From positions 2,320,118 through 2,384,117 of the forward strand of contig NW_003314269.1 in NCBI RefSeq assembly GCF_000143415.4: a stretch of DNA of 64,000 bases, read 5' to 3'. The stretch's first letter is position 1, and each line of letters begins with the position of its first letter. Source of the DNA: Selaginella moellendorffii (lineage: Eukaryota > Streptophyta > Lycopodiopsida > Selaginellales > Selaginellaceae). This document shows, in pieces, positions 23,014 to 33,413 of this stretch. The notes under the pieces were generated by a model that was not told the DNA's origin, did no database searches, and worked only from the letters and a program-made list of their open reading frames with translations. The translations under genes were made by a program, and so were the position numbers.

Positions 23014-23609
23014 TTTAGTGTGCTCTCAAACTGATTGTAAAACTTGGAACTAGTGCCAGCTAATGTGACAATGGAGGAAAAGAGAGTTGTTCGAACAACT
23101 TGGACCTCGCTTTGACATGTCAAAACTCTCGTCCATTTCCAACAGCTAGTCAAGTCTCATTAGAAATCCCACTGTCGAAGGACATACCACTAAGAGATTA
23201 TAACTCTCGTTTGAACTAGTCTCCACTCTCGCCTCAAGAATCTCAAACAAAAGACTCTTGCTTTTCTAAACCGGATAAAAAAGGATAACAGCTTATAACT
23301 TCATTTACCTAAGATTAAGTCAGTGGAACAATCGCACAAAGAAAACTTCTCGATCGTGGAAGAGTAGATGGCCCTTTAATTATGGCATTGATTATGCAGA
23401 AATTTCGTCCACCTCTTACAGAAGATCCGTTAACATCAGCCAATGCAAAGTGCAATGAGTATCATCTTAGCCTCAGCGCGAAGGAAATTCCCTAAGATCC
23501 GGCCTGAAAGCCATGCAAAAAATCTGCCTCCAAAGCCCCTAATTTAGTCAACTTGTTTAGAAAGAATCTTAAGATTATAGACAATCCATCTTAAGATTAA
23601 AGATTTATG
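23014..23609. other. Spacer between SART3-like gene and U5 gene
   Basis: No gene is seen. The sequence is moderately AT-rich; it should hold the 3' UTR of the SART3-like gene and the downstream end of the minus-strand U5 gene. Confidence 0.4.
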
Positions 23610-23726
23610 GGTGCCTCCGTGAGGAAGCGTTCCAAAAATTTGGATATGCCGCTATTATGTGGCCAACACACGGTATTCTTTAGTAAAAGGCGAAAGAATA
23701 GTTCGTTTTGCGCTGACCACACGGCT
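23610..23726 (-). ncRNA. U5: U5 spliceosomal snRNA, copy 1
   Basis: The minus strand contains the invariant U5 loop I, CTTTCGCCTTTTACTAAAG, closed by a stem (AACTATT on one side, GAATACCGT on the other). The outer stem pairs GCCG and TGTGG with CCACA and CGGC. An Sm site, AAATTTTTGG, follows, then a terminal hairpin GCTTCC-TCAC-GGAGGC. The length, about 117 nt, fits plant U5. Loop I holds the exons in the spliceosome active site. A plant snRNA-type promoter lies upstream. Ends are estimated from the structure. Copy 2 at 27051-27167 differs at about four positions. This identification rests on a loop that is unique to U5, so it is firm. Confidence 0.95.
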
Positions 23727-23757
23727 TACGTGGATATGAAAGTAGTCTTCGTCCATG

Positions 23758-23804
23758 TTATATACCCACTGCCTCGCATGAAAATAAACCGCGGCATGTG
23801 GGAT
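23758..23804 (-). promoter_or_regulatory. snRNA promoter of U5 copy 1: USE plus TATA
   Basis: Reading the minus strand, ATCCCACATGC (23794-23804) resembles the plant snRNA upstream sequence element RTCCCACATCG. It is followed after 29 bases by TATATAA (23758-23764), which lies about 32 bases before the inferred start of U5. The same pair occurs at copy 2. Confidence 0.8.
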
Positions 23805-23939
23805 AACTTGACGAGCCCTAGTCCCAGCCCTAGGACGATTTAGGGCTATTGGTATATTCTATTATAGCAACTGGGAGTTCGATTCCCGTTGCGAGCGAGA
23901 GGGCCCCTTAGTAATGTTTAAGCGATTCAAACCCGGGCG

Positions 23940-25111
23940 ATGACAACGTGGTTGTTTTCGAAAGACGAGCTAGAACGCAAATCGCCGTCATTGCAAGATG
24001 GGATGGATGCGCGCACGGAGGCGTCCTACCGGGGCTACTACTCCACCTTCGCGCAGGAGCTGGGAAAGAAGCTCCAAGTGTAAGGATTTTGCTCCCCTTC
24101 CCCTTGTTTTCGTTTTTGCCCTAGGCTATGAGCGAGCTGGGAAAATCTCTCCAGGTCGCAGATGACCGTCGCCACCGCAATCACATTTTGCCATCGCTTC
24201 TACACGCGCCAGTCGCTGCTGAGGAACAATTGCCTGGTGAGTCTCTCGAGGTTTAGGGTTTTTGGATTTGGAGCTCTGTGTCACACAAGTTCTTCTTAGA
24301 TTGTGGCAACCTCGTGCATGCTTCTGGCCACCAAGGTGGAGGAGACACACCGCTATCTCAAAGAGGTAGTGTTTATTTCCTATGAGTTGCGTAACCGGGA
24401 CGACCCCAAAGCTCTGGAAAGAATCATGGAAGACAGGGTATAGTACCTCTTTCTCGCATCTTTTCTTTTTTCTAGGACTGCTTCGATTCTATGAAGTTTT
24501 TTTCTTCTTCCTGTTCTAAAACCTGGCTTTTTTTTTCTTCCGGTGTAGGATTTGTATGTCTCCGAAAAGCAGCTTGTGCTGTATGGAGAGCGGCTGGTTC
24601 TCACAACGATAGAGTTTGATTTAAGTGTGGTAAATCCTCACAAGCCACTGGTGGCTACGCTGAAGAGACTACGCATTCTCAAGCAGGACCTCGTACAGCG
24701 GGCCTGGAATTTTCTAAATGACGGGTAAGTTCTTCCGGAGTGTTTTCGTTTTCCTTGAGATGGATGCGATTGCAGGCTTCGGACAACACTCGTTTTACAA
24801 TTCAAACCCGGCCAAGTTGCCGCTGGTGCGATTTACGTGGCCGCGAGGCTGCTCAAGATAAAGCTCCCGGAAGAAGAAGGTGGGCGTTTCTGGTGGCATG
24901 AGCTCGATGTAACTCCTGTTCTACTGGAAGGTAAAGCTTTCGTTTTTTTCAATCGTAGAGAATGTCGTAAACGCTTGCTTGTACAGAGATTGCTAGTCAG
25001 TTGCTGGAAGTGTATGACAATCCATCGCTTCTTAGCCCTGCCGAGCAGAGAAACGGGAGAAGCAGCAGAGAGAACGGGGACGCTTTTACTTCGAGCCAAA
25101 CATTCAGCTAG
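23940..25111 (+). CDS. CYCT: Cyclin T-like (CYCT) regulatory subunit
   Basis: Partner of CDK9-type kinases in P-TEFb, which phosphorylates RNA polymerase II in the nucleus. Six exons, 23940-24079, 24155-24236, 24300-24437, 24549-24724, 24776-24930 and 24987-25111, give 271 residues. Cyclin box 1 shows [16 protein letters not shown] and [19 protein letters not shown]; box 2 shows [16 protein letters not shown] and [17 protein letters not shown] with WWHELDVTP. The C-terminus stops soon after the second box (QTFS), so it lacks the long tail of many plant and animal cyclin Ts. The start is the first ATG after the divergent U5 promoter, about 135 bases away. A fragment of a second copy lies at 27318-27480. 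Confidence 0.9.
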
Positions 25112-25302
25112 AAAAGAAATCCTTTGGTGGCGGAGGCATCGCTGTTAACTCTGGGACGATCCTCTCGAAACACTGTACAAAATCAGGTAGTGTCTTCGGG
25201 AAACTGATATTTTGTTTTCCTTCTTTTTCCTGCCAAGAGAAATTTTTTTTTCGAACCCGGCCCTTCCTTCTCTACAGTATCATCAAAAGGAAAACCAAAG
25301 CA

Positions 25303-26967
25303 TCACTGCGAGAAGGTGTTTGCTAGCAGCAAGTAAGCAGTGGCTTCATCGAGCTCGAGCATTTGCCGAGCTACCATCTCTCCTCGCAGGAAGTCGCCAT
25401 TGGTCCGGCAAGCTCCCAACAGGCTCGTCCACGCCGCCGCGCTTGGCACCAGTGGCATGCTCCGGATGAGCTCCTCGGCGTCACCCAGCTGGTTGCACCG
25501 GGCGAGCAAATCCACCACGCAGCAGTAGTGCTCGTGTGTCGGAGATATCCCAAAGCTGGACTGCAGCGACAGGAAACACTGTCGCCCATCCTCCAACATT
25601 CCTGCATGGCTGTAGCCGACAAGGACTGCGCCAAATGTCAGCTCATTGGGCTCCCAGCCGTCACAGCACATCTTCCACACGAGGTGGAGTGCGTCCGACA
25701 AATGCCTGTTTTGGGCATATGCCTCGACAAGAGACGTCCACGTCAGCAGGTTGACTAGTGGCATCGAGTCAAACACGCTTTTCGCTTGCTCGCAATGCCC
25801 ACTTTGGGCGAGGAGTGTGATTTGGATCGTCCCCGAGACAATGTCATGTTGGGCCATATTTGCTATTGTCTGTTTTGCATCACCTAGATACCCTTCCTGG
25901 GTAAATGCATGGGCGATTAGATTCCACGATACCGCGTCGCGCTGTGGCATATTCTTGAAGAGGGTCTGCGCCTCAGCCAAGAGCTTGCATTGCACGTAGC
26001 AGTGAAGCAGTGTGTTCCACGAGACGGAATCTCTTTGAGGCATCTTTTCCATGAAAGCCTTCGCGCTCTCGGTTTGACCCGCCAGAGAAGTCGCCCGCAT
26101 TAGCAGATTCCAGGAGACTACATCTCTTTCGAGCATAGATTCAAATTCCTGCCAAGCTTCTACAAAGTGCCCGTTTAAAGCGCATGCTGCGAGGACAATG
26201 TTCCATGATATCACAGTGCGTTGCGGCATCAAAAGGAAGATTCTCTGAATTGAATCCACATCTACGAGGGATTGGAGCAGCACGGTCCAGGACACGACAT
26301 CTCTTTCTCGCATCCCTTCGAAACATTTCATTGCTCTCAGATGATGCCCGGTGCGGGCAATCGTGGTAAAGACTGCAGTACAGGCGACTGCGTTTCTCCA
26401 CGGAATCTTTGAAAACGCTAATGTAGCATAGTCAACACTCTCCGCTCGCACGCATGCATCTATTAGCACCGCCCAGCTGACCACATTGCGCTGAGGCATT
26501 GCGCCAAAGATTTCAAGCACGACCACAAAATCCCCCCTACAGGCATTTGCTTGCAACATGCTCGTCCAGGACACCACGTCTCTGCACGGCATTCTCTGAA
26601 AGAAATTTTCAATCACGCGGAGATCCTGGCACGAATCAAGCGCAGCCAGCATGGTGTTCCACGAGACAATGTCGCGGTGGGGCATTGTGTGAAAAGCAGC
26701 CGAAAGGTGTGACAAGTGCCCGGTGCGGGCCTGTGCCGCGAGGAGAGTGTTCCAAGAGTGGAGGTTCGGAATCTGGATGGCGTCGAAAGTGCGGGTGGCG
26801 AGTTGGAAGCTACCAGCACGACCATAGGCGTCGATGAGGAGGTTGGCAAGGTATCTGCTACCGTCGAGGCCGCTGGCAACGATAGCGCCGTGGACGAACT
26901 TCAAATCACGCAAGCAACCGCAGCACCGCCTGATCAAATCTGCAAAGTACCACTCACTTAGAAACAT
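25303..26967 (-). CDS. Pentatricopeptide repeat protein, PLS class, 554 residues
   Basis: Organelle RNA-binding protein. Single exon with a true ATG. The whole length is made of PPR units of the P-L-S type, recognisable by repeated endings such as VVSWTSMLQANACRG, AVSWNLIAHAFTQEG and LLTWTSLVEAYAQNR. The C-terminus (AAAWTSLLGACRTNGD, then EMVARQMLELDEATAYLLLANTFSQ) is a shortened E motif without E+ or DYW, so any RNA-editing role would need a partner in trans. A targeting peptide is not obvious at the start (MFLSEWYFADLIRRC). Upstream it abuts the second U5/cyclin T duplicate. Confidence 0.92.
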   Translation of the reverse strand: MFLSEWYFADLIRRCCGCLRDLKFVHGAIVASGLDGSRYLANLLIDAYGRAGSFQLATRTFDAIQIPNLHSWNTLLAAQARTGHLSHLSAAFHTMPHRDIVSWNTMLAALDSCQDLRVIENFFQRMPCRDVVSWTSMLQANACRGDFVVVLEIFGAMPQRNVVSWAVLIDACVRAESVDYATLAFSKIPWRNAVACTAVFTTIARTGHHLRAMKCFEGMRERDVVSWTVLLQSLVDVDSIQRIFLLMPQRTVISWNIVLAACALNGHFVEAWQEFESMLERDVVSWNLLMRATSLAGQTESAKAFMEKMPQRDSVSWNTLLHCYVQCKLLAEAQTLFKNMPQRDAVSWNLIAHAFTQEGYLGDAKQTIANMAQHDIVSGTIQITLLAQSGHCEQAKSVFDSMPLVNLLTWTSLVEAYAQNRHLSDALHLVWKMCCDGWEPNELTFGAVLVGYSHAGMLEDGRQCFLSLQSSFGISPTHEHYCCVVDLLARCNQLGDAEELIRSMPLVPSAAAWTSLLGACRTNGDFLRGEMVARQMLELDEATAYLLLANTFSQ

Positions 26968-27050
26968 TAATGTACAACAATCTTACTACATACTACAATG
27001 TAATGATCAAGTAATTAGGAAGTCCAACTTAAGATTATAAATTTGTATGG

Positions 27051-27167
27051 GGTGCCTCCGTGAGGAAGCGTTCCAAAAATTTGGATATGCCGCTATTATG
27101 TGGCCAGCACACGGTATTCTTTAGTAAAAGGCGAAAGAATAGTTCGCTCTGCGCTGACCACACGGCC
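27051..27167 (-). ncRNA. U5: U5 spliceosomal snRNA, copy 2
   Basis: Same features as copy 1: loop I CTTTCGCCTTTTACTAAAG, Sm site AAATTTTTGG, terminal hairpin and paired outer stem. About four bases differ from copy 1; one of them (CTGG for TTGG in the 3' strand of the inner stem) improves pairing, which argues that this copy is also under selection. It has its own USE and TATA. It lies 3.44 kb from copy 1, in the same orientation. Confidence 0.93.
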
Positions 27168-27197
27168 CATATGCTATAATGGATGTTCTTAGTCGCT

Positions 27198-27243
27198 TTA
27201 TATACTGCTCGCCGGCATGAAACCAAGCTTCGGCATGTGGGAT
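27198..27243 (-). promoter_or_regulatory. snRNA promoter of U5 copy 2: USE plus TATA
   Basis: The minus strand reads ATCCCACATGC (27233-27243), then 28 bases, then TATATAA (27198-27204). The bases between the two elements differ from copy 1 while both elements are kept, as expected for a working promoter. Confidence 0.78.
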
Positions 27244-27317
27244 AACTCCTCAAGCCCTATTTCAACAAACCTAAAGAAAATTAGGGTTCTTGAGATATTT
27301 CATCCCTGTGTGATTGC

Positions 27318-27480
27318 AGGTTTGATTTGCGTGGCTGTGAGGCTGCTAAAGAGATAAAGATCCAAAGGGGATGCTCCTGGTGGCATGAGCCGCGTGGTTT
27401 CTTTTTGAAGAGACGTTTGAACAACAGCTTGCAAAAATGCAGGGACTTCTATCACAATTAGAAAGAAAATGGGAAAATGT
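27318..27480 (+). pseudogene. Cyclin T exon fragments
   Basis: After an AG acceptor-like site the plus strand reads GLICVAVRLLK and then bases matching TGGTGGCATGAGC, which line up with exon 5 of the cyclin T gene ([16 protein letters not shown]). A following stretch (ETFEQQLAKMQG) occupies the place of exon 6. Frames are broken, and exons 1-4 are absent. It lies beside U5 copy 2, as the intact gene lies beside U5 copy 1. Confidence 0.7.
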
Positions 27481-27612
27481 TCACAATGATGGTGGAGGTA
27501 TCGCTTCGATCGAACTTTGAGGCGATCCGCTCAAAATCTGGTAGTTTACGCTGTACAGATGAAGGCCAAGAGAAAATTGGTTTCCCTTCTGGTACCACGC
27601 TCTCGCCCCGTC

Positions 27613-28726
27613 CTATACTCCGTTTACGCTGCCTGACTTTTGCATCTCGAGGTCTTTCTCGCCAGTTTGGCGCTCCGCCTCGTCGACTTTGGGTGTGGCA
27701 TGGCTGTAGATTGCGTACAAGATCAGCTGCATTGCGCCCAGAAAAGCGCCGAGAGCATTGGGAATCTGTGATAGCGAGAGGTCAGCAAAGCTTCCAACCT
27801 TACGAAGAACAAATCTAGACTTTGCGACTTACAAGGACGAAGACGTCGGAAGTGAGGAGGCCGTAGGCGAGCCACGCGCAACCATTGATGAAGACGAACA
27901 GAGAGAGGTAGAAAGGCATGAATTCCACGCTTCTGGTTCTGATTACCATTCGCTGTTTAGGGACAGGAAGTGAGTTAAGCCGCGGAGGGATAAGAACAAA
28001 AAGACCGCTTCTTTTCACGTTTCTTGGTTCTACTGGAGCCAGGTGGTGATCTCTTACCATGACAGAGAGTGGAGCGACGTTCATCCCCGTGGTGAAGATC
28101 ACGCACAGGATTCCCACAAACAGCTTCCTCTGGCTTTTCTGCGTCATCGCAAAGACGGTGACGAGCAAAATCACGGCTACAAAGAGAGGTACGATGATCA
28201 AGCTCGCTACGATCTTCATCTGTTCGAGGAGCAGCAAAGACAAACCAAACGATTGGTAACCGGTTCTGTGAATTGGTCACGAGAGAGGTACCTTCTTCTT
28301 GGCAGTGGTGTAGCGGAGGTAGATCAAAACGTACGTGAGCTGGAGGATCGCTCCACTGATGTTGATGGTGATAACTGGGATGTTTATTTGCACCCAGGGG
28401 AGACCATACCACGTCCAGAGGAGGCAATTCAGGAGCGTGACCGAGTATGGAAGCCACGAGAAATCTCGTGTCGATTTCTCCTTGTGTATCCTCCAGAATG
28501 TTGGTCTGTGAAAAACCCGCAAGTGTGAGCAAAGAAACCATCGCCAAGGAAGTGGAAGAAGGAAGAACTCACATTGGTGACAAGAACAAGCAAATTGATA
28601 TGAGATTCCCTGTTACATATAGACACACCACCGTCAAATCATCGCTAGAACGAAAAAATCTCTTCTCTTGCTCTTTGTTCTAGCTAACATACCGAGAATT
28701 CCGAATGCTAAGCTCAATGCTGCCAT
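27613..28726 (-). CDS. SWEET: SWEET (MtN3/saliva) sugar transporter
   Basis: Bidirectional sugar uniporter of the plasma membrane or tonoplast. Six exons, 28693-28726, 28573-28609, 28292-28505, 28058-28219, 27833-27952 and 27613-27765, sum to 720 bases, 239 residues. Seven membrane helices are visible as two three-helix MtN3 units joined by a linker helix. Signature pieces are SPIPTFWRIHKEKSTRDFSWLPYS, LLNCLLWTWYGLPW, VIRTRSVEFMPF, and INGCAWLAYGLLTSDVFVLIPNALGA. The C-terminal tail is short and polar. The start is the only ATG that joins to the first membrane helix (MAALSLAFGILGN). The substrate clade was not determined. Confidence 0.93.
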
Positions 28727-29303
28727 GGCGCCAAAATTTTCGCTCCTACCAAAAAACTTTTTTCTCTCTCTTTTTTTTTCCTTGCTTCTCTCTTTTGCTT
28801 CTTGCTGATGTTTGCGCGACGAGCCTCCGCATTTTAAAGAGCGAGAAAGATTCCAGTGTCCGATACTGCCGTATCATATGTGCGCGGACGCGTGGCGCCT
28901 CGTGTCGAGGGCTCCGTATGTACGGCCCTCCGACACTGGTCTCGCGGTGGTCGGCTTGGCCAAGGTGGTCAAATTTTAAGTGGAGAAAATTTTGATACAA
29001 GCGAAGACACGCGATGTTCTTTGATTATAAGATCCGTGCACGAAGAGAAAAAATAAAGCAAAAGCGATGGATTCTTCTAAAGTTCTTCCAAAGAAAAAGA
29101 AAGTTAAAAAAAGAAATAAAGGGCGAGCGATACGCGCGAGTGCCATCGTCAAACTACCATAGCATCACATTCTTCCCAGGAGAAAACTTTACACAGCTTA
29201 AGCTTTAGTACGATCTTTTTACAATTTGGCTGTTGCGACACAAAGTCAGTGCTCATTGCAAAGCCAAAAAGCAAATCTAACTTTTGCTCCTCAGTGTGGT
29301 GTT
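28727..29303. other. SWEET promoter region and spacer
   Basis: No gene. It should contain the SWEET promoter and the 3' UTR of the NodGS-like gene. An imperfect palindrome with arms GTGTCGAGGGC and GCCCTCCGACAC lies at 28902-28936. Confidence 0.4.
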
Positions 29304-32300
29304 TTAGAAACTGTCGGCGAGCTGGTCGAGCAATTGCTCCGGGTTGGAGTTTCTACACATATCAATGTCGAACTGGAGAAAGAAAGAAAGTCCAGAGTCA
29401 AAACACCCGAACAAACGATCAGCTTACCATGCGTATGGCGCATATGGCTCTCACTAGCTTCTCGCCCAAGATGCTCTTCAAGTCCTTGTTTGCGTTGAGA
29501 GCTTCCACCGCGGCGCTTAGCTCTGACGGCAGGCTCGGGACTGTGCCTTTCGGAAGTGTGGAAGGATCGACGCCTGGAAAAGAGAGATGGAGCGCGGGGT
29601 TTTAAAAGAGAACCTTTCAACTTGCAAGAGAAGAACTTACTTATTCCTTCGGGAAGAACCATGTGTTTCCTCAAACCATCGATTCCTGCTGCTACAATCG
29701 CCGCAAGTCCCAGGTGCGGATTGGCCATGCCATCGAAAGCTTTGAGCTCGAAGTTACTAACTCCATCAGCATCCGGTGGCGACAGTGTGCGCAATGCGGC
29801 CTCTCGGTTGCTGTGGCCCCAGCACTGAAACGCTCCACTCCAAGTGCATGGACGAAGTCGTGCGTAGCTTTGGCATAAAACACAAGAACAGTTTATAAGG
29901 ACATATATAAGAAAGCAATGCAATGGAGCAAATCACAATCAACTCTACCTGTTTGGATGTGGTGCGGTAAATACTAGAATGGAAGGCAAGTGGTGCAAAA
30001 CTCCAGCAAGGAACTCTTCACCAAGCGGGGACATGCCGCAGCGGGAGGTTTCGTCCATGAGCTTGTTTACTCCCCCTTCCCAAAGACTCATGTGGACATG
30101 CGAACCCGAGCCAAGGTCATTTGCAAAGTACCTGGAAAGTTAAAATGTTTTAAATTCCAAATGATGGAAAGATGAAGATTGTTTCTTACTTTGGCAAGAA
30201 TGTTGCATTAATATGGTGCTTAAGAGCAATAGACTTGACAGTGTCTCGTAGCAAAAGCACGTTATCAGCTGCAGTACTTGCTGGACAATGGTTGAGAGAA
30301 ATCTCGAACTGTCCATTGCCTGCTTCTGCATGCATCTAAGAGAGCAAAGGTAAAACAAGAAACATAACTTTAAAAGTAGAAACACACCTGTTCCACCTCG
30401 ATATCTAGCTTTTTCAATGAGTCGTAGATGTCATCCATGATATGTGACGAGGAATCAAAAGATATTGCGGAGCAATAGTTGGTAGTATCCAGCCCAGTCC
30501 AGTTCAAAGGCCCTCTGTCAGAGAAAAACAAGAGTCAATATGCCAAACAGAACTTCTTGTATGAAAATTTACTGTTTTGACGGCTTAAGCAAATAGAACT
30601 CGTTTTCGAATCCAACACGTATTTCCTGCAACAAAATATCGATGTAAACATATGTTAGAAAACTAATTTCGGTACCAGGTTAAACTCCTTTTTCAGTATC
30701 TCCAGCGTGCATTGCAATGTGCCTCTTGGACAGCACTCCCAAGGAGTTCCAGGTACGATGTGCATGTTTCCAAGGACTATTTCGTGTTGTGGATACCTAC
30801 AAAAAATCTCACATGAGAAAAAAAAACAAATCTTAACGCCAGTTTGCGGCTTACCATGGTAGTCTGCGCTTGGTTGCTAGATCTGGCATCAACCTGACCT
30901 CTCCAACCGCACTCAAACCGGATCCTTTTGCAACAGCATCGATTCCAGCCGGAAGTGCCATTCCGCACTCGACAAGACCAACACCATGCTTTAAAATTGA
31001 AGTCTTGAACCTTCCAGCTGGAACAACCTACAAACAATGCAATCAGTGAATAGTACTTGACAAAACTTAAAAGCTTACCCGACATCGCCTCTGTCCTGAG
31101 CCATCTCCCCATAGCAGCCGGACTTGTTTGATTTCCTTGTCCGCTGCCATGACTTTGTCCTTACCGTGCATCATTTTTTTAATGGCCGCCGTAGATGGGC
31201 TGGAGGCGGCATCGCCATTAAGCTTATAGAAAGACAAGGCGTTCTTTTGGAGGATTCCTTCCGCTGCGGCAATGCTCTCTTCAACAGAGAGATCCCCATC
31301 GACGTAAGCGTTGTACAAAACCTTTGTTAAAACCTCCCGGGTCCATTTCGTCCCTGAAAGCTTAAACATGTAAGAACCGGCATGATCATGCACATGCGTG
31401 TATCAAACTTCCCCGTACCAAGATAATACGTTTCCGGAAATGCGTATCCATCTGTACTAAACATCACCTACAGCCGAGTCTGCTATCAATTCTTTACGTG
31501 AACTAGTCTGTCATATGGGAACTTTGATACCTTATCAAGCGGGGCGAGCTCCAGGAGCTGGCTTAACGTGTTTTCCATTCCGCGGATGCTAAGCTTTGGG
31601 ATAGCAAGGCCAAAGTCCAAATACACCTGCATAGCTATCGCTTTTGGAAAGAGCTCAAAAGTTTGCGACCACTTACTTGTGAATAAACGCTGGCCAAGTA
31701 CGAAGCCTCCTGAACAAATGGATACGAAGCATGGAGCAGGACCAGACGGCACTTTTTAAACCTTTCGTCTTCCAAAACAGCTCGCAGGTGCAAAGGATTT
31801 GACAAGCGAAGATCTAAATCTTTGTCGCCAAACCTGGAAGAGAAATTCTGTTCAAAAGCTTATCTTTCGCCAAACCATAAACGCATACCCCGAATGTATT
31901 TGCATGGGCAGATCCTGAGAACACGCAACTTCGAGAGCTAGGACGAAGAGAAAATTCAAGAGCAGCTTGTTTTTTAATCGCAGAGGGCTGCTGACTGCAA
32001 GACAGCAGCACAGACAAAGAGAGTTGATTATATACCGTACAAAATCAAACAATCTTCAGTTTCAGTTTCATACCCATATCTTGCACGAGTCCTTGCTCGG
32101 CATCTCGCCTCGACACGGTGGGATCAATATCAAGGCCACTCCTGTACGCAGCGATGCTCTTAAATGCCACAACTCCTTCCGAGAGTGTGCGTACAAAGTT
32201 AAGGCTGCAAGCTTTCACGGAAACGAATATAAAGTGAAGCAAAAAAAGGATATAATTTCAAGCTGCCAACAAATCGATCGGCAAAACTATCAAGTGTCCA

Positions 32301-32966
32301 AGTGACACCACCTGGGGGGCCCTGAATCCACCCAAAACGAATTTAATATACTTGTCCTCCTCTCAAAGAAATGGATTGGATCCTTACCTCTTTTAGGATG
32401 GCCTCGGCAACTATTTCGATCCGGAGCACACGGTGGACCACTGGAATAAATCCCTTGTGCCAGTCGAGAGCTTTCATTTTGTCCATTGCTAGTCCATCGT
32501 CGAGTAGCAGCACCGAAATCCCGGCGGCCTGGAAGCATTCCCGCGTGAGAGCTTCCAAGCCGGCGGCTTGTCGATGGGCCTCGATGCTCTCGAGCGAAGC
32601 GTCGGTCCCGTATAGCTGTGAGAGATCTCGCAAGCTTCTCTGCAAAACAATTGGAGAACAATTAGCTAGAGCAAGCACAACAAAAAAGAAATAAGAGCAA
32701 TCGACGATCGTGAGAATCCTCTTCGTGCTTGGGGCATCAATCCTAGAGAAAATCTAACAGGCAGAAGAATCGATCGTGCAGGCAGGGTTCTTTACCTTGA
32801 AGCACAGCGTCTGGGATCCAAATCGCGCGAGGGCTTCGCCCTGCGACTCGGAGAAGGCCTGGAGCAGCGGCATCTGGGAATCCATACCGACGAGATTGTG
32901 CGCGTGGCCGTCCACCAGCGCCATGGAATGGATCGCATCCCTAATCCTCTCGCGCTCCACCGCCAT
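29304..32966 (-). CDS. NodGS/FluG-like fusion: amidohydrolase plus glutamine synthetase domain
   Basis: Plant NodGS-type protein; the domain order is amidohydrolase first, GS-like second. Nearly twenty exons were traced, for example 31079-31353, 30855-31027, 30676-30796, 30190-30335, 29946-30131, 29641-29867, 29428-29573 and 29304-29372. The N-terminal part has the metal-binding HxH (ALVDGHAHNLVG) and FKSIAAYRSGLDIDP. The GS part shows VRLLWGDGSGQRRCR, GFENEFYLL, EAGNGQFEIS, GSGSHVHMSLW and RLRPCTWSGAFQCWG. It ends MFDIDMCRNSNPEQLLDQLADSF. The start MAVERERIRD at 32966 is the likeliest; the region upstream is open but has no better ATG. The exon joint around 32170-32330 is uncertain. Catalytic activity of plant family members is doubtful; a cytosolic or regulatory role is known only in outline. 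Confidence 0.88.
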
Positions 32967-33413
32967 CGCCAATCCCTCGTCCAAGCAGGAAGTACACACA
33001 AATGTTGACTTCCACGTAGAAAAACAAGGGTTCAAACTATTTTCCCTGTCTTTAGGGCTTTTAGATCGGACGGCTGGTATCGCTCCCCTGCTTTTAGGGC
33101 TCTTCCAGAGAACGAGACACTCTCTCCGACGAACAGGGCAACAGTGGTCACTGGTACGGTGCGAGAGAGGAGGCCTTCATTAAATGCCATAAAAAATCCC
33201 TCTCTTAGAAGTTTGGAGTAGCGGCCATCAAGGAGAATTGGGCTGGAATTCCTTCCTCTCCTCCGCCGCGATCTGGATCTAGGACCGATTGGCGCCTCTT
33301 CCTCCTCCCGAGAAGAATCTCGCCGCCCAGTCCATCAACCGGATTCGCGACAGTGGGAGAGGATGTGAGGGGGGACAAGGGCGAGCGCCGCGCGGAGATC
33401 GATCGACCAGGCA
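32967..33413. other. Divergent promoter region, NodGS-like and GH28 genes
   Basis: About 450 bases between two outward-facing genes. No open frame or strong TATA box was recognised. Confidence 0.4.

Noticed and set aside
23860-23910. A tRNA T-arm-like hairpin (GGGAGTTCGATTCCC)
   Set aside because: The 5' acceptor strand and the D and anticodon arms cannot be formed, so it is at most a tRNA-derived scrap.
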